Shown here one piece after another: positions 46,101 through 56,808 of a stretch of DNA of 64,000 bases; the stretch's first letter is position 1, and every line of letters starts with the position of its first letter. The position numbers and the translations under genes are program-made. The DNA is from Dioszegia crocea. Taxonomy: Eukaryota; Basidiomycota; Tremellomycetes; Tremellales; Bulleribasidiaceae. The notes beneath the pieces were generated by a model. It searched no databases, was not told where the DNA came from, and was given only the letters and a program-made list of their open reading frames with translations. The stretch covers positions 1,084,809-1,148,808 of the forward strand of contig BCKK01000002.1 in the NCBI GenBank assembly GCA_001600615.1, written 5' to 3'.

Positions 46101-47057
46101 ACACCCCTAGAAGCGGCATCCAGGCGAGATTCGAATGGATCGGCGGGGAACGAGGGGTACAGGCCAAATGACTCTCGGCCTGCTGGGGAAGGGAGCAGGT
46201 CTGCCGTCGTGCCAAGACGCTGCTGCAGTGAGAGGTTAGCCGGCGGAGGCGTCGAAGCGGAGAATGGCTTCCCCAGGGAATGCTTCGTGTGGGGAGCAGG
46301 GGTGGGGAGTTTTGGTAGAGGGGGTGCGGTCTCATTAGGTGCGTTTGATATCTCGCGCAGAGCGGCGGATGATTTCGAGCGGAACATCCTCTGCACGCCT
46401 CTCTTCCAAGAGCCTTTAGTCTTGGACTGGGTCACTGGCTCGTTCTCATCGTGTTGAGATGGGTGACTGGGCGGGCTGAAGAATGCGGGAGAGGCAGTAG
46501 CTGGTGTGTGTAGGTATGATGCCGGTGTGGGCGGTACCGGTGGAGGAGACTCATTCTGACAATCAGCCAGGTCAGTGAGGTGCAGAACCCACATTTTGAT
46601 CCGGATCAACAACAACCATCAACTCCCCTCTCCGCCCTTTCCCCCTCAATCTCGCCTTGCTCTCCTTTTTGGTCAACCCCTTGGCGACCTCAGGAGAGCT
46701 CGTACTCGGAACAGGCGAGTCTCTCCCCTTCTTTGCCCATCCCCATATCCCTGACCTATCCTCATCCGGCGCGAAAGGCGATGCGGTCCCGCTCCTACTG
46801 CGCGATTTCATGCTCCCTCCTTTAGTCTTGATGCTCGAAGCAGCAGCGGACGAGAATCTCGCGGTAGATATCTCCGAGTCCTCCTCGTCCCATAATCCAT
46901 CGTTGGCATACATGCCAACAGTAGGCGTGCCAGTATCTTCGCGACGCAGGAAGTTGTCGTCAGAGTCGGTAAATTCATGGGGGGCCGCAGCTGGGGCGGT
47001 GGAGAAGTAGTCGTCTATCGGAGCGGGCGAGAGCCACGAGGAGCGATAGGTTGTCAT
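43156..47057 (-). CDS. Large protein with Ras-association and PH domains
   Basis: Exons 47057-46593, 46555-43954, 43908-43667, 43621-43522, 43473-43370 and 43320-43156 give 1225 residues. About 800 residues are Ser/Pro-rich and disordered, with poly-Pro stretches ('PPLPPVPPPVKQP', 'PPLLPPNPPYFPF'). A ubiquitin-like RA domain follows at about 850-930 ('HIKAFIGSLDGKKVTLEILP', 'RDILAEAARNGEL'). Directly after it is a PH domain ('FLGSWVQYESKKGKWSKRWL', 'GQVFLSRNEK', 'FVFIMKR', 'HTFSADEGLGYKLMAAIYDA'). RA-PH order with a Pro-rich region is the layout of animal Mig10/RIAM/lamellipodin adaptors. A role in GTPase-to-actin signalling is inference. It converges on RSA4 with ~105 bp between the stops. 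Confidence 0.85.
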
Positions 47058-47642
47058 TCTGCCTTGGCTGTTGGTCGAGAGTGGTCTAAGCTCTCAGCTG
47101 GCGTGTTTGAGATGGAGGAAGAAGATATAATGCAAAGCAAAGTGGCCTTTGACGCGACATCGAATCGTCTCTTGTTTGTTTACACGCTAGATAACGTTTC
47201 GACAACTTCTTGTGCCTGACTTGGGTCACATCCCATGAGACATATCACTTCTTCCCTACAAACATCCCCCAATACCGATTCCCATGATATCATCACCATC
47301 AGACTATAGGTGCATCGCTGTGCATCGCTTGTGAGCTATGTACATAGCGTTCGAAATGGCGCAAAGAAAAGCGGCGAGCTCATACAATATCGAACATCCT
47401 TCAACATGAAACGCTGACGTGTTTCGCAAGTCAATCAAAGAGGCAGGCTTGTCGACTTCCCGAGACATTTCTGCCTAAAACTGCCATTCGGGTACCGCGA
47501 GGCCATTGTGCTCCAAGTCAACTGATCGATCAATCTAATAAGACGGGATGTTAGCCGGGCAGTACTCAAACCTATACTCACCACATATATATCGACTACA
47601 AGCACCTCCTCCTGGCCTCTCGCTCCCAACTGCAAATCCACG
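47058..47642. other. Divergent intergenic region
   Basis: 585 bp between the starts of the RA-PH gene (minus) and the Ser-rich gene (plus). No coding frame or RNA gene was recognised. An intron-like segment in the leader just before 47643 may be a 5'-UTR intron of the plus-strand gene. Confidence 0.4.
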
Positions 47643-48610
47643 ATGTCCTCCCCCTCTACATTCCCTTACGAAAGCAACAACCTGCGAGCATTCATCCGCT
47701 CGACAAGCTTGTCTTCTATCCAATGTCAGCTAGCCTATGTCCCTCCCAGCGAACCGCAAGCTACTCCCATCACACCCAGCAAATCCGCTACCCTTACGCG
47801 TTCCCCTTCCCCTTACCCGCGTCCAGCACCACTACGTCGCACAGCCTCGTTCGCCAATCTCCTCAATGTCTTCCGCCGTCCTTCCCTCTCCTTCTCCTCA
47901 GAGACACTCTCGACTCAAGCGGGTGGCTCAGTCGATCTAGATGATGGGCAAAGCCTGGTCGATCCCTACCTCATCAGGTACTCCCCATCTACGGAGACGC
48001 GCCGTATCCCATCGAGCAAGGTTGAACTCCCGCCGACTTACCCCACACGGTCTTCCAGCTTAGGATGGCTGCAGGATTTCACTTGCGAGCAGCTTGACGG
48101 CGAAGACACACGCTCTGTCTTCACCCTTCAATTGTACCAGGATGACACAGAGGAGGCGCTAGAGCTGGAAGTTGCGGCGGAACTCAGGGAGACATTCAAA
48201 GAGTGGGAAGAGAGGTTTGGTCTGAGGCAGGAGCCTCGTTGTATCCCAAATTTGGAGCCTGTGTCCCGTAAGTAGATCTCTGTGATTCCGGCCGCAAACG
48301 TCAAGCATGCTGACCCTGTCCAGCCGACTCTGCCTTGCCCACTTCACCTGCGTACAGTCAACTCCTTACTCCGGCTTCCACACTCTATGACTCCTTCAGT
48401 CCCCTCCGATCGAGATTCTCCTGCGACTCAATCGATGAAGAGCGAGCCGCCGTTTTGGACTTGGTCCGAGGTCGGGACATGAAGAGCGTTGTCTCTCCGG
48501 GTAGCATTGGGCGGCTCACCCGAAAGATGAGCAAGGCGATTGCGTTGAGCATGGCTCATAAGAGTCCGCTCGGGCGGAGGATGGGATTAGGCAGGCGGGA
48601 CACGGCTTGA
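47643..48610 (+). CDS. Uncharacterised Ser-rich protein
   Basis: Exons 47643-48267 and 48324-48610 give 303 residues; family not recognised. The N-terminal part is Ser/Pro-rich with a short hydrophobic/basic motif ('LRRTASFANLLNVFRRPSLS') that looks like kinase-site rich sequence. A more ordered segment contains 'SLGWLQDFTCEQLDGEDTRS' and an acidic amphipathic helix ('EEALELEVAAELRETFKEWE'). The C-terminus is basic ('SIGRLTRKMSKAIAL', 'PLGRRMGLGRR'). No membrane segment or signal peptide is seen. The splice phases agree and the intron has a clear CTGAC branch site. Confidence 0.65.
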
Positions 48611-48719
48611 GCGATAGTGTACTGGGTGATTAGTTGACGGGTGGGGTCAAGGGGGCTATAACGATGTTGACGATCTTCTTATTTTGGGTGATGTATCTAG
48701 CGCCATCAAATGTTTTCGC

Positions 48720-50483
48720 CTACAACAGATCTATGTAGGCGTCTACGAGAAAGACGATCCAAACGATCCCTATCCACGAGACAGAGATACCCAAAAATAC
48801 CGTACTTCTGCGCCTCTCCTTGTCACTGACTGCCAGCGCGCTACTGGAGCCCGCATCCGCGTCCGATCTTTCAGCCTGCGGAGCCTGTCGCCGCTTGGGT
48901 GGAGCCCAGCTTTCATCGTCCGAGTCGGATTCAGCATCCAATGACGGAAGATCGTTCAGCGGTAAAGGCTCATATTCTTCAGCCGCGATGACTTCGTTTG
49001 ACATGTTCCTGCGCCTGCGCCTGCCTTCCAGCACCCAAAGGAATCCTGCGCACCCCAACTGCAAAGCATTGATGAGCCAGAAAGCACCCAACAAGCTCTG
49101 TACGCCTGACGCCGCATTGTCATCTCCCTTGCTATCCCGCACTTCGTCCAACCAGATTCCGGACAGCGTCTGGCTCATGGCTGAGCTGGCCATTTCCATG
49201 CTCTTGTGCAGACCCAGTCCGAGCGGGACGAGTTCGGGTGGTAGAAAGCGGGGAACGAGAATGACCATGAGGAGTGTTGCCATACCGTGACCAAGCGCAA
49301 AGAGGATCATGCCAGGCATCGGGGTACCGAAGATTGTGGCTGGGATTGATAGGTAGGAATAGCATGAGAGAGTAAGAATGGAGGATAGGAGGAGGAGTTT
49401 GAAGATCGTCGAGGGAGTCTGGGGTGCCAGGCGGTCAGTGATGAAACCGGTCTACGATATCAGCTTGGGTCTAGAAACATGAAACTGACAATTGGGTACA
49501 GAATGAGAGCGCCTGATAGCAATATCGCAGCTTGAGCAGCAGCAAAGCCTTCCGACAGACCGTATCTCTCCTTGACGATGTTGGCGGATAAATGCAGAAA
49601 GGGCGCCCAGATCATTCCTGAAAAGACATTCCTACAGGTTAGCGGTGAAGAGCGATAAGCTCACAGTAAAATATAGACCCAGAAGACATCTCCCAGGCGA
49701 TCTATACCGCCCCAGCTTATCCGCCTCTTCCCTTCGTGACCTCCGTCGGGCCCGTCTTCACCCCATCGAAACCAGAGTCTGGCACCATTCACCACAAAGC
49801 TTCCCAAACATAACATGACGGAAAGTCCAAAAGGCGCCTGATCTCCCCATCTCTCTGCCAAAGGCAAAGACACGAGCGAGGAGACAAAGCTCGCCATTTT
49901 GCCCGATATCAGACCCAGCGCCAAGCTGATTCCGAGATGTTTCGAGGGAGATAGTCGCGCAACGAGCGTTTCTTGCACGACTGCGAGTGGAGTCACCCCC
50001 AGCCCGAATATGAAGAGGCCGAGAGTCATGATGACTATATGGCCACTGGTGACGCCCAAGTAAAGAACGACTTGGCCTATAAGGATGCAGGCCGTGGTGG
50101 CGACTGAGGACATGCCAGTCCCGAATCGAGCGACGAAGAGACCTGCAACTAGCGGTGTCCAGGTGGAGTTCAGGTTGAAGGCTGCGATGAGGAGTGAGAA
50201 TTGAGCATTGGATGTTCCCAGCTCGCGATGGAGGCGAGATTTGAGGGGTCCGAGTTGGTACATTGCGCTGAAAGTATCAGCATTGCCGCTTGCTTCTAGA
50301 GAGATGGACTTGCAAGTGTGAGCCAATTGACATCGTGCAGACGGCCAGCAGCGCATACACCCTGCTTCGAGTGATGTGACTGACCGCCACATCTACCATG
50401 GCACTAGATTCGGTGTGACTCAAAGGCGATGTTGAATCCCTCGCCACTTCGTCGGTTTCCACCATGGGGTTATGTCGAGACAT
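48720..50483 (-). CDS. Major facilitator superfamily transporter
   Basis: Exons 50483-50314, 50267-49665, 49631-49490 and 49451-48720 give 548 residues with about twelve membrane helices. The N-terminal repeat contains 'YQLGPLKSRLHRELGTSNAQ', 'GLFVARFGTG' and 'GLGVTPLAVVQETLVAR', and the second half 'GFITDRLAPQ' and 'LVPRFLPPELVPLGLGLH'. The sequence recalls the MFSD1-like branch, but the substrate is unknown. A Ser/Glu-rich cytosolic segment precedes a last hydrophobic helix at the C-terminus. The first intron (50313-50268) has a GC donor, GCAAGT. No in-phase GT alternative exists, so it is a clear GC-AG intron. Confidence 0.88.
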
Positions 50484-50763
50484 GACTCAGATACCTCTGC
50501 TTTCTACCGATCAGACGGGCTTCAAAATTCGAGTTTTAGGCGGCACGGGCGCGACTGATAGCTTCGACTTCGGCTGCATGGGTAGGGTGTGAATAGAGCT
50601 ATGCGAAGAGCAGGGAGAAGCTTCTAAAGTGGGGGAAAGTGGGTGAAGGTTGAGGCCGGGAGCAAAATGACAGGCTGAAACGCAGCTAAAGATTCACATG
50701 CCTCTGACCTCTAACCTCCTCTTCAGCTACACATACCTTACCCAACCCCAGCTCCTAGCCCAA

Positions 50764-52617
50764 GATGGACTTAGACGATCTCGGTAAGTGGTCCTCCAAG
50801 CGTTCACCTGTGAAATCTTGGTGGACATAGCTAAAGCTACTGTAGAGATAGACAATGCCTACGCTCTCGGAGGGCCCGACGACGACAGAGAGCGAAATGA
50901 GAACGCTGCCATTCTCGAGGATCTGGAAAGAAAGAAGAGGCTGAGGACTATTGCAGTGCCTACGGATGACAAGAAGGTTCGGGAGAGATTGAGGGCGTAT
51001 GGTGAACCCATCACCCTGTTTGGAGAAGGGGTAAGCTAAGGCGCACACCCAGCGCGGCATAAGCTGATGAATATAGCCTGGCGACAGAAGAGACCGACTG
51101 AAGCATGTACAAGAGCAAATAGCACATGCTCGAGGAGGGGATGCTATACTGCACGGGGACAGCTCGAGTGACGAGTCAGAAGAAGAGGTATGGTATCTGA
51201 TAATTGCCGTGCGCAATTCGCGACTGACTCTACAGGGCGAATTCTATACGGAAGGTTCTGACTCTCTACTACAGTCGAGAAAGAAGCTGGCCCGATATTC
51301 TTTATCACGGTAAGCTCTTTGTCAACTATATGATCTCCGCTGAAGCTATTCAGGGCAAAGAGACGTATAGCGAAACAACGAATAGAGGTTGGACTGCCTC
51401 TTGTCCAAATTGTGAATGCTCGAAAAGCACTATATACGGAACTGAAGGTAAGACTGCGAGTGTACCTCTGTGGGATCGAGCTGACACCCTGTAGACATTC
51501 AACAATCTCGGCTCGCAATTCGGCGACGATAGACCACTTTCCACCCTCCGATTCTCCCCTAATTCCAAATACGTCCTCACCACCTCCTGGACCGGATCTG
51601 CAAAGATCTGGGACCTACCGAATCTCCACCTTGTTTCTACGAAGCGCGGCCATTCCGAAAAGATAAGTGGAGCAGCATGGCATCCACAGGCTACATTAGG
51701 CCAGTCGGACGATTCGGCGAATTTTGCCACTGGCGGTGGAGAGGGAGATGTCAAGCTATGGTCGTTGAATGGGGAGAAGTCATTAGCGACGATGTCCGGA
51801 CATAGTGGGCGCGTGGCGAGGGTGGCGTTTCATCCTTCGGGATCATTTGTGGGATCTGCCGGGTTTGATGGAACATGGAGATTATGGGATGTGGCGACGA
51901 GTAAAGAGCTGTTGGCTCAGGAGGGCCACAGCAAGGAAGTGTACTCTTTGGCATTCCAGGATGATGGTGCGCTGGCTGCGTCTGGGTAAGTCGAGATTCT
52001 TACATCGCACCAGCTAGCTGACTTCGCAGGGGGTTTGATGCAATAGGTCGCGTGTGGGATTTGAGAACAGGCAGAACGGCTATGGTGCTAGATGGGCATG
52101 TGAAGGAGATCTTGGCGATGGACTTTGCTCCGAATGGGTATGTCTTCATACACCCCACCGACGAAGCTGATGTAGTAGATACCAAGTGGCGACAGGATCA
52201 GGCGACAATACAGTCCGGATATGGGACCTACGCGCCCTTCGCACACATTATACCATCCCCGCACACAGCTCCTCCGTTTCCGACCTCAAGTTCTTCCGTG
52301 GAACTGCCGACACTCCCCTCAACACCCTCGATAGTCCACTCGGCGTTGGCGAAGGCGAAGGCGACGATGATATAAATGGCGACAAGCCAGACATGGATCC
52401 CGCTGCAACGTTAGCAAAGACGGGTCTCTTCCTTGTCACATCAGGCTTTGATGGGAATGTGAGAATATGGAGCGCGGACGAGTGGAACCTGCTTAGAAAT
52501 CTACCGACGGATTCGGGCAAGGTGATGAGTGCGGATATAAGTGGGGACGGGAAGTTCATTGGTAGTGCTAGCTACAGTAGAAGCTTCCACTTGTTTGGAG
52601 GAGACAACTCACTTTGA
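50764..52617 (+). CDS. PRP4: Prp4-type U4/U6 snRNP WD40 protein
   Basis: Spliceosomal U4/U6 di-snRNP component (PRPF4 in animals). Eight exons (50764-50782, 50831-51030, 51077-51187, 51236-51309, 51354-51447, 51495-51985, 52030-52137, 52179-52617) give 511 residues. The N-terminal splicing-factor motif reads '[20 protein letters not shown]' and '[13 protein letters not shown]', followed by an acidic linker and a Lys/Arg-rich helix. The C-terminal half has seven WD40 blades, such as '[14 protein letters not shown]', '[20 protein letters not shown]', '[20 protein letters not shown]', '[16 protein letters not shown]' and '[16 protein letters not shown]'. An acidic insert separates the last two blades. 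The 3' end lies inside a 109-bp tandem repeat. Confidence 0.95.
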
Positions 52618-52804
52618 TGGACTTAATCCTCCTCTTGCACTGCAGAGTTTTGTATGAGTACACTTTCATACGTGGGATCATGACTACCATGTACTGCTTC
52701 AACGTGGAGGAGACAACTCGCTTCGATGTACTCAGTACCCCTCCTGTACTGCAGAGAAATGTATGAGTAAGCAGTGGGATCATGCCATGTATTGCTTCAA
52801 TGTG
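52597..52804. repeat. 109-bp tandem direct repeat over the PRP4 stop
   Basis: Two diverged copies start at 52597 and 52706 with the same 'ggaggagacaactc' and share 'actgcagag', 'gtatgagta', 'gggatcatg' and 'tgcttcaa.gtg' in order. The first copy holds the last codons and stop of PRP4. The second is 3' flanking sequence. It looks like a local segmental duplication and carries no gene of its own. Confidence 0.85.
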
Positions 52805-53893
52805 TCTTCAAGTAGCTTGTGATTGCTCTAGAGCAAGCTAAGTCCCAGCCAATAACCTTCTACAGGTAGCTCAAGAGATCCTGCTTAAGCTGTATACTGC
52901 TTCGGCCTCGGTGTTGGTCCACGTCTGGCTTGAGGTGATTGGACATCAAGGAGGGCCTTTGGGTCAATCTCGACGCCATCCCCACGAGGCCCAGATGAAA
53001 CGAGCCTGGGCCGGGAGTAGACCATGGCCGACGTCGAGATTATTGTGAGTGCTTGAGATGATGCAATTGCCTAACTTCCAGTATAATGTGGGTGGGTCAT
53101 CAGTACTGGAGCATCAGTCTTAAATGTCTAAATGCCAGACTTGCTCTCTTGCAAATCATTCACAAGAAAAGGTTTACCTGACAGGCAGGGCTCAGTACTC
53201 AGTACTCAGTGCGCTCAGTGCCAGAATCCCAGTGGGAGAAATTGTCAAAAAATCAACTTCCAGCACCTCAGAGGAGAGCGGAAGAGATCCACGACTGCCG
53301 ACGGCCCAGATTAAGACGCACTTGCCAGTCTCGGATGGGAGTCACCGCAGATAACGGAACAAACAAATCCTTATTTCCTAGACCATGCGACACCTACAGT
53401 CGACCTCCGCCAGCGCGACATTCGGCGTTCTATAACTCCGCGATTGTGGCGCCTGGAGCGCAGGTTGGTCAGCTGCAGGGCCGGGACCGAGTCTCTGACT
53501 GCTGTGTGTCTCGGATGTCGTGGAGTGAAGTGCCTGATTCGTATCAGCGGATGCTGTGACCACAATTCGCCACTCGGCCGGAGCTTCCTGGCGGCGAAGG
53601 CCGCACTACTCGGTCAGTTGCCACTTTCGGCGATAAAGCCACGTTCAGGGCTTCGGCAGCCGGAAGGTTTGAGTGAAACGCAGAATGGCGTCATGATTAC
53701 CCACCTCGGAATGATGATGATGTCATTAGGCTCTAATTAAGGTATGGCGACAGCGCCGACAGGTAAGCGTTCCGCCTCTCCTGGCCCATATATAAACCCT
53801 CCTCGCCACCAATTTCATTCTCCATCCACACTTCCCACTCCAAACACACCACTACACCACCACACCCACAACCCCACCACCAAATCAATAACC
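52618..53893. other. 1.3 kb intergenic region
   Basis: Between PRP4 and the HSP9/12 gene. It starts with the tail of the tandem repeat. Short inverted arms (aatctcgacg near 52973 and cgtcgagatt near 53031) and a small cagtactcagtactcag direct repeat near 53190 are visible. A TATA-like box precedes the HSP9/12 gene. No coding frame above ~115 codons shows family resemblance and no RNA gene was recognised. Confidence 0.5.
53789..53796 (+). promoter_or_regulatory. TATA box of the HSP9/12 gene
   Basis: tatataaa lies 98 bp upstream of the ATG and is followed by a CT/AC-rich leader. This fits a strongly inducible stress gene, which often uses a TATA promoter. Confidence 0.55.
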
Positions 53894-54252
53894 ATGTCTT
53901 CCGCCGTAAGTTCACCTTGATCTTCCCCTTCACAGCTTCAAGCTGACCTAGCAGGGTCGCCAGGACTTCACCGACAAGGTCGGAGCTGCCGTCAAGCCCG
54001 ACTCCCAGAAGAGCTACGTTGAGCAGTGAGTGACACCTTCTCATACCAACCTCAGGACTCTGCTAACGTTTCAGGGCCACCGACTACGTCAAGGGTACCC
54101 TCGACTCCGTTGCCTCCGTTGTTCAGCCCGAGAAGGAGAAGTCCACCACCCAGAAGGTTGGAGATGCCCGTGAGTGTCGACTTTCCCGCGTAGTGGGGAC
54201 CCTGCTGACATACTTAGTCACCGGTGACAACAAGAACAAGGACCTTGCTTAG
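53894..54252 (+). CDS. HSP12: HSP9/HSP12 family stress protein
   Basis: Small hydrophilic stress protein that becomes helical at membranes in the yeast homologue. Exons 53894-53905, 53955-54025, 54075-54169 and 54218-54252 give 70 residues. The sequence 'GRQDFTDKVGAAVKPDSQKS', 'VEQATDYVKGTLDSVASVVQ' and 'PEKEKSTTQKVGDA' follows the family pattern of GR-x-x-F-x-DK and P-x-S-x-KS repeats. The four-residue first exon and short later exons hide it from ORF finding. Strong codon bias (GTC, AAG, GAC, TCC) suggests high expression. Heat, salt or stationary-phase induction is expected from the family. Confidence 0.93.
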
Positions 54253-54343
54253 AGCGATGTCGAAGTCAGAAGTACAACTTGGATGCATGAACCTATAGAA
54301 AGAATCAATTCAGGGCTATCTTATAACCACTCCACCAATATCG

Positions 54344-55118
54344 CTAATCCTCCATCAACGTCTTGATCACTTCACTGAAACCTATCACAGACGCGCCGGC
54401 TCCGTCGAAAGCTTTGAGGTAAGTGACATCGGGGAAGACTATGAATTGGTCGATCTCGGGGTCAAGCTGCGGAGTCAGCGCCAGGTTTGTGCGGTCATGT
54501 CAACTCCACTGATATCAAAGACTGACAAGTACGCTTCGCAACTTCGCTTCATCTCCCCGGCGGCTGCGGTGGATGATGGCCTTCACCTCCCCTCCTTGCT
54601 CCTAATATGATCAGCACTATACCTATCACGCACATGCTGATACCCAGAGCAGAGCAGCTTACAGTAATCAGAGCTTTGAGCACCTTCACACTCTCCAGCA
54701 AGACTCCGTATCGCATCAAGGCCATAGTATCGGCAAGCATGACAGTCCTGTCTTGCTGTAAGCCGCCGAGGGTGCGCGGCATGATTTGGACACCTGTCAT
54801 GACCATCAGAGTGGTTTTAGGGTGAGGGGGAAGGATAATGGCGTATCGGATACCACTGAGATCGCGGACTGGGAAGGAGGGATGAAGTCGGAGGCCCAGT
54901 GCCGCGCACAGGACGATCCGGAAATCGGCCAAGTGGCCTTGTTCGAGGATGTTAAAGAGTCGGATGATGCTGTGATCTGACAAGGGCATTGGGTTGTTGC
55001 GGAAATCGAAAATTGGAGTACCAGGATCGGTGAGGAAGCAGTAAAGGAGGTAGGATGAACCAAGAAGGATGAGGGTGGCCGCGCAGGCAAGGGTAACGTT
55101 TCGGTCGACGTCGTACAT
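54344..55118 (-). CDS. Uncharacterised protein with one N-terminal membrane helix
   Basis: Exons 55118-54663, 54601-54527 and 54466-54344 join in phase 0 at both junctions to 217 residues; family not recognised. A membrane anchor at about residues 9-29 ('VTLACAATLILLGSSYLLYC') is followed by a soluble domain. That domain has a conserved look: 'LADFRIVLCAALGLRLHPSF', 'RDLSGIRYAIILPPHPKTTL', 'RTVMLADTMALMRYGVLLES' and 'LDPEIDQFIVFPDVTYLKAF'. The unspliced frame to 54549 reads into a hydrophobic stretch that is really intron 1. The splice chain is favoured because the last two exons stay open and end in the ordered segment. No function proposed. Confidence 0.65.
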
Positions 55119-55356
55119 GGTGCTGTGTGCGATGGGAGTAGTCGTATGTAGTGGGATGGGTAGGCGCTGATCTGTGAGCTGTGGAGCAGGACTGAGTGTC
55201 GTTTCACCTACGTGATCTCTTATGCTAGTAGGTAGCAAGGAGTGGGTGGCGACTGAGTTAAGGTATGGAAGAGAAATCAATCTCGTCACTCTGGTCCGAA
55301 ATAGCTAGAACTCCACTTGATCCTATCCATCAACTACGAATTGATGGTTCTCCAAG

Positions 55357-56512
55357 ATGTCCGGCCTACTCTCAATTCTATCAGCTTGGCAAGGCCCCAT
55401 AGCGCTCTTCGTAGTAGTTCTCGGCCCCACAATCTTCCGTCCGGCAAGCATACTACGCCTGATCGGACGCGGACCCATCACTCCACACTCTCTTCCTATT
55501 CCTACCCGACCTCCACTCCCCCTCCTCGCCAAGATCCTCCTTACGCTCCACACACTGTATCGCCTCTATACCCTCCTCCGACCCCCATATAACATCTTCA
55601 CATCACACCATCTCCCCTTATTCATCTCGACCGATATTCTCCGACGACACTATCTCCCATCGCTCTCAACCTCCGCTGCCCCATCCCGCCTCGATGCAAC
55701 CTCTTCTCTGCCTGAGTTGCTCCTCACCAAGCTCTCATCGCTTGATAATCGCCTGCTATACTCTCGCTTCGGTCATGAGCCTTTACTAGAATGTGCCTGG
55801 TGTACATCCAGCACGGACTATCTCCTCGCTGCCCTGCCTGGTATACTGGGGGCTTATATCGCCTTGGCAGGCTTTGTCGGCGTTCTCGGTATGGAGAGTG
55901 TCGGCGGTCCCGCTGCTAGATCGATCAAAGAAGCTTGGAGAGGAGGTCTTTCTTGGCTCCTCGCTGTGATGGCTCTAGGGGAAATTGGAGTAAGATATCT
56001 CTGGGAAATCAGAATCACCGATGGGAACGCAGTTCAGGTGAGTCCGCTTCTTTCTCTCCATTCCAGCTCCTGCTCAGTACTTCCCAACCCCAGTGATACC
56101 GTGACCCTGCGAATCCAGCTAACAGAGACTCTAGCTCGACCCACTGATCCACACCCTCCGCACGATCGCCCTCCTACTCCTCCCCATCATCTACACCCTG
56201 ACCTTACCCCTCCCCGCTCCATCATCCACACAGACCATCATCCCCATCTTGTCCAAGATCCAGAATACCACCTCGACCCTCCGCCTCACCTCCTTGGCAC
56301 GCTCAGCAGCTCTTCGGAATCCGGAGTTACGCGACCGGACGACTGGCGCGGCGCAAGAGGAAGAGGTGCTTCGTGGTATAGCGAGAAAAGACGCTGATGT
56401 GCAGAGAAGTGCGGATAGCTTTGGTGTGAATGGCGGGATGAGGGAGAGCGCGAGGCAGTGGATTGATCAAGGGTGGAGTGGGCTCGTGCGGATTAGTCAG
56501 GGGGGTGGATGA
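55357..56512 (+). CDS. Uncharacterised multi-pass membrane protein
   Basis: Exons 55357-56037 and 56135-56512 give 352 residues; family not recognised. The N-terminus begins with a membrane segment ('WQGPIALFVVVLGPTIF'). More hydrophobic segments follow at about residues 55-75, 155-180, 190-215 and 232-255 ('IALLLLPIIYTLTLPLPAP'). Between helices 2 and 3 is a motif 'RLLYSRFGHEPLLECAWCTS' with a Cys-x-x-Cys-like pair that is probably the conserved core. The C-terminal ~100 residues are soluble and charged. The endoplasmic reticulum or mitochondria are plausible locations, but nothing in the sequence decides between them. Confidence 0.7.
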
Positions 56513-56808
56513 GGATGGTATCTCAAGGTCACTTTCCCCACGTATTGACTCCGGATCTCAGCCGCATTGTGGTAGAACATGCTTCGCTGATGGTGGTCTG
56601 GCTGATGTTGTTGCGCTATTGTATGCTGACGCGTGAGGCCAAAACGACCTGCATGACCCATAACCTGGTGAGAAAGTATCTACAATGCGACCCTGACCTA
56701 CAACCCTCCGACCATCGATCTCTCCTTACTATATACAACGGCTCTCATCTACGAATACACGGCGAGCTCCGGATATGAGCTACATGAATTGAATATCAAT
56801 CGTCGAGC

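Noticed and set aside
45129..46457. 442-codon plus-strand frame opposite the RA-PH gene
   Set aside because: It is antisense to Ser/Pro-rich coding sequence, which often leaves a complementary frame open. No domain is recognisable and the minus-strand gene has phase-matched introns.
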